A DNA stretch of 30,419 nt from the NCBI GenBank assembly GCA_020048595.1, contig JAIFMH010000224.1, positions 1 to 30,419 on the forward strand, written 5' to 3'. Position 1 is the stretch's first letter, and each line of letters begins with the position of its first letter. This DNA comes from Bacteroidota bacterium (GTDB lineage: Bacteria > Bacteroidota > Bacteroidia > Bacteroidales > UBA4417). This document shows, in pieces, positions 24,794-30,419 of this stretch. Position numbers and translations under genes: made by a program. The notes below the pieces were generated by a model. It saw only the letters and a list, made by a program, of their open reading frames with translations, was not told the origin of the DNA and searched no databases.

Positions 24794-25199
24794 AGACTTA
24801 AATCGGATATTTAATTGAGTGAAACATGGTTAATTTATTTTGATATTCCAATAAACAGGAGTTTTATATGTGGTTTCAGAATCAACAAACGCAAATCAGC
24901 AACGCTGTAGTATGTTGTTTACCAGATTGAGCACAAAATTACATTAATAGTGAGATATGTGGCGAAAGAATATTCATTAAACGGATTATAAGTTTGATTG
25001 TATAACAGGTGATTTTATTCCCTAAGTCAACTGTTTGAATTTCATTCCGAAATAATAAAAAAAAATCTTGAAAGAATATTGAAAATTCTCTATTACAAAT
25101 TGACAACATTGCTATTAACTTATACACACTGCGACTCGTACTGATTGATTTCTACTACAACTATCTGATTATAATTTATTTACACTCAATGAGGACACT
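24794..25199. other. Gap between deoC and the giant repeat gene
   Basis: 406 bases, AT-rich, that must hold promoters for two divergent genes. I see no full TTTG/TAnnTTTG promoter on either strand and no credible gene; the short - strand frame at 24939-25127 has no recognisable content. An AGGA (25192-25195) precedes the ATG at 25200 by four bases, an unusually good ribosome-binding site for this genome. Confidence 0.6.
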
Positions 25200-28100
25200 A
25201 TGAAACTAGCTCTACTCAACTTGCTGAGGGCGGTTATGTCAATAAGACATTTCCTGCCTGTTTTCTTGTTTATACTTGTAAGTCTTAATACTAAGGCACA
25301 ATGTCCTCCTACTTTGACTGCTGTTTCTTCTAATGGCAGTCAGACCGTTACTCCAACCTCAGCCAGCATATGTTCGGGCGATTCAATAAAGATGGACTGT
25401 TCACCTTCAACCGGCACTACATGGCAATGGTATAAGAATGGAATACTTATTCCAGGCGCAACAAAAAGCACCTATTATGGCATGGATGCAGCCCAATATA
25501 CTGTTAGAGTGGGTACATGTCCATCTGCATCACTTCCTAAAAATGTTATAATTAAACCTCTTCCTGTTTTATGGATTACTCCTACTGCCACCGAATTATG
25601 TGATGGCCAGGAGGTTACACTTTTTGTTACTGCCGGAGCCAATGTAGGCTGGGCATGGATTGCGCCTAATCCTTCTACAATATACTTAACACAAACCAAT
25701 CCTGTTACACCAAATATAACTACCACTACAACATTCCAGATAGTTGGAGGAGATCAACTTACAGGATGTGCCAAAACCGATGCTGTAACCGTAGTTGTTT
25801 ACCCTATTCTGACTCCGGGCGCTGTTCAGTCGGATGCACAGATATGCCCTGGCGAGACACCTCCACCAATTACCTCAACACCGGCTACAGGCAGCAACGG
25901 AATTTATCACTACCAATGGCAGAGCAGTACAACGAGTGCTACAACAGGATTTACCAATATCCCAGGAGCAAATTCTCTGACCTATCAGCCCGGACCAACG
26001 GCACAAACTACGTGGTACCGACTGGTAACCACATCAGCACCTTGCGAACCCGTGAACTCAAATGCAGTTGTTGTACAGGTAAACCCTATTCCTGTTACCA
26101 ACAATTCCGTAAGGACAATATGTTCAGGGAATAATGTCAACTTTCATCCTACAAGCAATATCGGAGGTACCACTTTTACATGGACAGCATCAGTAACATC
26201 AGGAACTGTATTAGGTGTTACTGCCACAGGAAATGGAAATATCAATAATACGCTGTCGTTACCAGCCGGATCAGTAACAGCTGGACAGGTAACTTATGTA
26301 ATAACTCCTATTGGACCGGCCCCTTCAAGTTGCCCTGGCACTCCGAAAAATCTGGTAGTAACCGTAAGTCCTATACCACTGATAACCAATTCGCCTCTTT
26401 CGCAGGACATCTGCGCAGGAACATTCACCACTCCGGTTATCTTACAGTCGAATTTAGCGAATACAACATTTACCTGGACAGCAACTGCTACACCGGGAAT
26501 AAGCGGATACCTGGCTTCCGGTTCCGGGAATTTATTAGCAAGGCAGATTTTCAGTTCATTGCTTGTCGCCGGCCAGATCAGATATACAATCACGCCTCAC
26601 GGTCCGCCTCCTTCCGGTTGCGGTGGCCCATCAGTTATATATATTGTTAATGTCAATCCTTCACCCAGTGTTACCAATGATCCTATGCAGCAAACCATAT
26701 GCACAGGCGATAAAACAACAGCTGTAACGTTGACTTCAAACGTACCCTCAACATCATTTACCTGGACTGCATCAGCAGTACCGGCAAGTATTTCGGGTTA
26801 CCAGGCAAGCGGAACAAGTACTCTTCCTGTTCAAACGATAACAAATCCTTCGAATATTTCAGGGGAGGTTACCTATCATATTGTTCCCAGCGGAAGCTTA
26901 AACGGATGCGTAGGAGTTCCCAGCGATTATGTAGTAACTGTTAATCCTGAACCTGTTGCATCTGCAACACCTGCTGTTTTAACCATCTGTTCGGGGGAAA
27001 CAACACATATCGCTCTTTCGTCAACTGTTGCTGGAACAACCTTTGACTGGACTGCCAAGTCGCCATTTGCAATATCCGGATTCAGCGATGGGACAGGATC
27101 GAATATTGAGCAAACTCTTTCAAATATTTCAAATGCGCCTCATGATGTCACTTATACGGTTACTCCGTCGGTTAACGGATGTGTTGGGGATGAGATAAAA
27201 GTTGTTGTTACTGTTAATCCAGCTATGGAATTAACAGTTGTTCCCGCGGCTCCATTCACATGCTCAGGCAGCCCTATTGATATAACCCTTATTGGCAACA
27301 TCCCTGGAATTTCATTTACCTGGACATCAACTCCGGTAGGTAATGTTACAGGATACACTGATGGCGTTGGATCTACCGTTTCACAGACTCTGATTAATCA
27401 TGACAATGTACCACGAACCGTGATTTATTCAGTTATGATGTCGTATTTGGGTTGTGTTGACGGCCCTAACACTTTTTTAGTAACCGTATATCCTGAACCG
27501 AAAATTACAAATAATCCACTCAAAACAACCCTCTGTTCAGGATCAAATTTCAACCTGGCCCTGACTTCGGATGTATCAGGAACAACATACACCTGGACTG
27601 CCAATGGTACTCCGGGAATTTCGGGGTTTTCAGGAGGCAGCGGCAGCACGATAAATCAAATAATTCACAATAGCTCTAACGCTCCGGGAACCGTAGTTTA
27701 TTCCTTAACTCCATCAGCAAACGGTTGTCCCGGAGCACCTGTGGACTTTGTACTGACCGTAAATCCAATTCCAGATGTAAATCCTGACATGGCCAGCCAA
27801 TCCATTTGCAGTGGCACTTCTACTTCACAGGTAAATTTCTCTTCATTAGTAGCCGGAACAACATATACATGGCTGGCGTCTCCATCGGGACCCGGAATTT
27901 CGGGCTACACAGCATCGGGATCTGATTTTATACACCCACAGGTAATTAACAGTACACTAACAGTTCAGGGAACAGTAACCTATAGTGTTATACCTTCTTT
28001 CGAAGGATGCATCGGACCGGGAGCAAATCATGTGGTAACCGTTAATCCACTCCCCATGGTGACTAATTCACCAATGTCGCAGGTAATTTGTACGGGAACA

Positions 28101-30419
28101 GCTTCAGCCAATGTTAACCTGCTTTCGGATGTAGCAGGCACAAGTTTTACTTGGATTGCTACGCCATCGTCGGCCGAAATTACAGGTTTCCAGTCAAGCG
28201 GAGGGAACACTATACCGCCACAAACTATTTTCAACAGCGGTACAACTCCAGGAACAGTAACTTATCAGATTATCCCAACTTCAAAGTTTGGCCCTGATTG
28301 CCCCGGCATTCCAGCCACTTACACAATTACTGTTAATCCTTTGCCAGCAATAACCAGCAGCCTGAGTGCAGTATTATGCAGTGGGCAATCGTTTAATTAT
28401 TCAATCAGTGCCAACATTCCGGGAACCACATTCAAATGGACAAGGGCAGCTGTTTCAGGTATAAGTAATCCGGCAGCTTCAGGTTCTTCTGCTTCCATTA
28501 TTGAATCTCTCGTTAACACGACCATTTTTGATATTGATGTACAGTACATACTCACCCCTTATGGTCAGGCTCCAACCTTCTGTCCGGGAAATCCTGAATC
28601 ACTTATTGTAAAAGTACGCGCATTACCACAGGTAAATGCTGGAATAGATCTGACCATTCCATATGGGACCTATACATCCCTGAGCGGAGTAGCCAACGGC
28701 GGCACCGGGGCTTTATCCTATACATGGACACCTAATTCCTACATTGGTTCAGGTGCAAACACACAAACACCCCAGACAATTAACCTTGTTATTACCCGCT
28801 CTTATACATTATCAGTTACTGATGCGGCAGGATGTTCATCGAATGATCAAATGACTGTTTTTGTTGTTGGAAGCCCACTTGCAGTTGCTCCAACAGCTAC
28901 TCCTTCAATTGTTTGTATTGGCGGAACATCTGTTCTAAATGCTAATGCCAGTGGCGGATCCGGCACTTATACCTACTCATGGACCTCGGTTCCGGCAGGA
29001 TTTACTTCTAATGCTGACAGTCCCAGTGTAACACCATTGGTAAATACCATGTATATGGTAACTGTAAATGACGGTTTTAATTCAGTATCAGGTTCAGTTT
29101 CTGTTTCAGTAAATCCATTGCCTGTTAAGCATGTATTAACAGGAGGTGGAAGCTATTGTATCGGTGGATCCGGAGTTGTGGTAGGATTAGCCGGATCACA
29201 ATCAGGAGTAACTTATCAGTTGTATAACAACGGAAATCCTATTGGCACACCCATACTTGGAAACGGGGCTCCAATGAGCTTTGGCAACCAAACCGCCTCC
29301 GGCTCATACACTGTTATGGCTACCCGTATTTCAACAGGATGTTCCGATGATATGGGAAGCAGTGTCTCTGTTTCAATAAATCCATTACCCTTAGCAAATG
29401 CAGGCCTTGACCAGACTATCTTTTACGGAACAAATACAACTTTATCAGGAATATCTTCAGTAGGATCGGGAGTAATAAATTATAGCTGGTCACCCTCAAC
29501 ATTCATTGCTTCAGGTGCAAATACTGTTTCTCCTGCTACCACAAACCTTTACTCAAGTATTACATTTACGCTTGATATTACCGATGGAAATGGATGTACA
29601 GCATCAGACCAGGTAGCCGTATCACTGAGCGGCAGTGCAATCAGTATAATAGCTGTATCCGGACCAGATGAAATATGCGCCGATTCATCTCACGCGCAAT
29701 TAACCGCTGTTGTAACCGGAGGAACCGGAATTTACGCATATTCCTGGACCAGGGACCCTTATAGTCTCGATCCCTGGGATTCAACACTTCAGAGTCCTGT
29801 AGTATCGCCTGATGTAACTACTACATATACCGTTACAGCTACCGATGGTTTTAATTCCGCAGTTGCTTCAGCTAACATTCTTGTGAATCCAATGCCTTTA
29901 GAATACAGCGTTACAGGCGGGGGCCCATATTGCTTTGCAGGTAGCGGAGCAAGCATTGGCCTCAGTGGTTCTGAGCCATTTACCAACTATCAGTTATACA
30001 GAGGTGGTGTTCCTGACGGACCTCCGGTAACCGGAAACGGCTCACCAATCAGTTTCGGTAACCGCACAGCATCTTTCACATATACTGTTCTGGCAACCAA
30101 AAACATTACCGGTTGCGCCAAGTTAATGAATGGAAGTTCTACCATTTCCATCGTTGCTCCTCCATCCTCATACCTGGTAACAGGCGGTGGTTCATATCCT
30201 TTTGGAGGACCAGGAAGAGAAATCGGACTTTTAAACGGAGATAACGGTGTTAGCTACCAGCTTTATTACAATAATACACCGATAGGCACTCCTGTATTGG
30301 GCACTGGCAATTCTATTAATTTCGGATATCAGACCCAGGCCGGAACTTATACCGTGGTCGGAACTGATGTAGTAACAGGCTGTACCGCCGATATGCAGGG
30401 AAGTGTTGACATTATTATA
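25200..30419 (+). CDS. Giant secreted PKD/Ig-like repeat protein, 3' truncated
   Basis: The frame from ATG 25200 stays open for 1740 codons to the window edge, so the gene continues. A signal peptide (core FLPVFLFILVSL, cleavage after TKA, near residue 34) directs export; an internal ATG at 25236 is an alternative start. Residues 35-294 form three Ig/PKD-like domains (WQWYKNGILIPGATKS is an Ig-like strand pair). Nine tandem PKD-like repeats follow (26082-28616), then a distinct module series to the end. Nearly every domain has one Cys near its start (ICSG-type) and one near its end (NGCxG-type), suggesting a disulfide per domain. Such proteins are typically type IX secretion substrates with a C-terminal sorting or CHU_C domain; that end is outside the window. 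An adhesin or gliding/biofilm role is inference. Confidence 0.93.
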   Translation, partial: MKLALLNLLRAVMSIRHFLPVFLFILVSLNTKAQCPPTLTAVSSNGSQTVTPTSASICSGDSIKMDCSPSTGTTWQWYKNGILIPGATKSTYYGMDAAQYTVRVGTCPSASLPKNVIIKPLPVLWITPTATELCDGQEVTLFVTAGANVGWAWIAPNPSTIYLTQTNPVTPNITTTTTFQIVGGDQLTGCAKTDAVTVVVYPILTPGAVQSDAQICPGETPPPITSTPATGSNGIYHYQWQSSTTSATTGFTNIPGANSLTYQPGPTAQTTWYRLVTTSAPCEPVNSNAVVVQVNPIPVTNNSVRTICSGNNVNFHPTSNIGGTTFTWTASVTSGTVLGVTATGNGNINNTLSLPAGSVTAGQVTYVITPIGPAPSSCPGTPKNLVVTVSPIPLITNSPLSQDICAGTFTTPVILQSNLANTTFTWTATATPGISGYLASGSGNLLARQIFSSLLVAGQIRYTITPHGPPPSGCGGPSVIYIVNVNPSPSVTNDPMQQTICTGDKTTAVTLTSNVPSTSFTWTASAVPASISGYQASGTSTLPVQTITNPSNISGEVTYHIVPSGSLNGCVGVPSDYVVTVNPEPVASATPAVLTICSGETTHIALSSTVAGTTFDWTAKSPFAISGFSDGTGSNIEQTLSNISNAPHDVTYTVTPSVNGCVGDEIKVVVTVNPAMELTVVPAAPFTCSGSPIDITLIGNIPGISFTWTSTPVGNVTGYTDGVGSTVSQTLINHDNVPRTVIYSVMMSYLGCVDGPNTFLVTVYPEPKITNNPLKTTLCSGSNFNLALTSDVSGTTYTWTANGTPGISGFSGGSGSTINQIIHNSSNAPGTVVYSLTPSANGCPGAPVDFVLTVNPIPDVNPDMASQSICSGTSTSQVNFSSLVAGTTYTWLASPSGPGISGYTASGSDFIHPQVINSTLTVQGTVTYSVIPSFEGCIGPGANHVVTVNPLPMVTNSPMSQVICTGTASANVNLLSDVAGTSFTWIATPSSAEITGFQSSGGNTIPPQTIFNSGTTPGTVTYQIIPTSKFGPDCPGIPATYTITVNPLPAITSSLSAVLCSGQSFNYSISANIPGTTFKWTRAAVSGISNPAASGSSASIIESLVNTTIFDIDVQYILTPYGQAPTFCPGNPESLIVKVRALPQVNAGIDLTIPYGTYTSLSGVANGGTGALSYTWTPNSYIGSGANTQTPQTINLVITRSYTLSVTDAAGCSSNDQMTVFVVGSPLAVAPTATPSIVCIGGTSVLNANASGGSGTYTYSWTSVPAGFTSNADSPSVTPLVNTMYMVTVNDGFNSVSGSVSVSVNPLPVKHVLTGGGSYCIGGSGVVVGLAGSQSGVTYQLYNNGNPIGTPILGNGAPMSFGNQTASGSYTVMATRISTGCSDDMGSSVSVSINPLPLANAGLDQTIFYGTNTTLSGISSVGSGVINYSWSPSTFIASGANTVSPATTNLYSSITFTLDITDGNGCTASDQVAVSLSGSAISIIAVSGPDEICADSSHAQLTAVVTGGTGIYAYSWTRDPYSLDPWDSTLQSPVVSPDVTTTYTVTATDGFNSAVASANILVNPMPLEYSVTGGGPYCFAGSGASIGLSGSEPFTNYQLYRGGVPDGPPVTGNGSPISFGNRTASFTYTVLATKNITGCAKLMNGSSTISIVAPPSSYLVTGGGSYPFGGPGREIGLLNGDNGVSYQLYYNNTPIGTPVLGTGNSINFGYQTQAGTYTVVGTDVVTGCTADMQGSVDIII
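26082..28616 (+). repeat. Nine tandem PKD-like domain repeats
   Basis: Units of about 94 residues start near 26082, 26367, 26655, 26943, 27216, 27489, 27762, 28044 and 28335. Each begins with VNPxP, has ICSG about 15 residues on, then TTFTWTA, then GISGY, then a QTI-type strand, then VTYxIxP, and ends GCxGxPxxYVVTVNP. The DNA copies are diverged, so the array is old and not currently expanding. Confidence 0.9.
28617..30419 (+). repeat. Higher-order A-B-C module array
   Basis: Three module types follow the PKD repeats. A (LPxxNAGxDxTI-YGT, YxWxPxxxIxSGANT) occurs at 28617-28880 and 29379-29634; B (Cys-start, GTYTYSWTSVP, TYTVTATDGFNS) at 28881-29132 and 29635-29906; C (VTGGGSYCxGGSG, YQLYxNGxPIGTP, FGNQTASGTYTV) at 29133-29378, 29907-30155 and 30174-30419. 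The order is A-B-C-A-B-C-C, so an A-B-C block was duplicated and C then repeated. The third C lacks the first Cys (SYPFGGPG). Confidence 0.85.

Noticed and set aside
24939..25127. 62-codon - strand frame in the deoC/giant gene gap
   Set aside because: Low-complexity, Ile/Phe-rich translation of AT-rich DNA, no start signal and no recognisable domain.
25475..28234. Five or more - strand open frames with similar sequences inside the giant gene
   Set aside because: They are antisense shadows of the repeat consensus on the + strand; their similarity follows from the repeats and none has a promoter or a protein-like composition.
1..30419. CRISPR arrays, insertion sequences and prophage genes
   Set aside because: No short direct-repeat/spacer series, no transposase or integrase frame and no phage structural gene were found.

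Overview
The window looks like a chromosomal segment of a Bacteroidota bacterium, probably Bacteroidales-like and environmental. The evidence is Bacteroidota-restricted families (a DUF4296 lipoprotein, a DUF5686 protein with a carboxypeptidase-regulatory-like domain, OmpH with an N-terminal anchor, giant PKD-like repeat proteins), many lipoproteins, almost no Shine-Dalgarno sequences, and several TTTG-N19-TAnnTTTG promoters of the Bacteroidetes sigma type. TAG and TGA both end intact genes here, so the code is standard. No tRNA, rRNA, CRISPR array or insertion sequence was recognised.

Layout. 1-3434: an envelope cluster on the + strand: a 5'-truncated OMPLA-like outer-membrane phospholipase, an exported protein, a short TetR regulator, a calcineurin-like phosphoesterase lipoprotein and a small exported barrel-like protein, the last three overlapping. 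It is followed at about 3482-3691 by the decayed C-terminal end of an RND efflux pump, so the TetR gene may once have controlled an efflux operon. 3788-9101: a nitric-oxide block on the - strand: an NsrR-like Rrf2 regulator with three cysteines, the quinol-type nitric oxide reductase norB, and a PepSY-type membrane protein. The same inverted repeat, ATACTAC-N6-GTA(G/T)TAT, lies in front of both the regulator and norB. Upstream is a Crp/Fnr regulator broken by one in-frame TAG. 9284-11678: facing away from the Fnr gene across a TTGAT-N4-GTCAA box, a lipoprotein multiheme cytochrome c (ten CXXCH, one CXXXCH) and a lipoprotein with two rhodanese domains; a strong terminator ends this unit. Together the block suggests anaerobic respiration or NO detoxification under Fnr/NsrR-type control, with an exported heme/sulfur-transfer pair of unknown substrate.

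11763-18562: housekeeping and envelope genes: two unknown - strand genes, pssA, a small lipoprotein barrel, lptB, a large DUF5686 protein and an AhpD-like protein. 18563-19546 is a long gene-free AT-rich stretch with a promoter-like element, a dense series of inverted repeats and a terminator-like end, a candidate noncoding RNA or structured leader. 19547-24793: recQ, an OmpH-like protein, a DUF4296 lipoprotein, a small lipoprotein and deoC.

25200-30419: the start of a giant secreted repeat protein, open for 1740 codons to the window edge. It has three Ig/PKD-like domains, nine tandem PKD-like repeats of about 94 residues, then a higher-order A-B-C-A-B-C-C module array.
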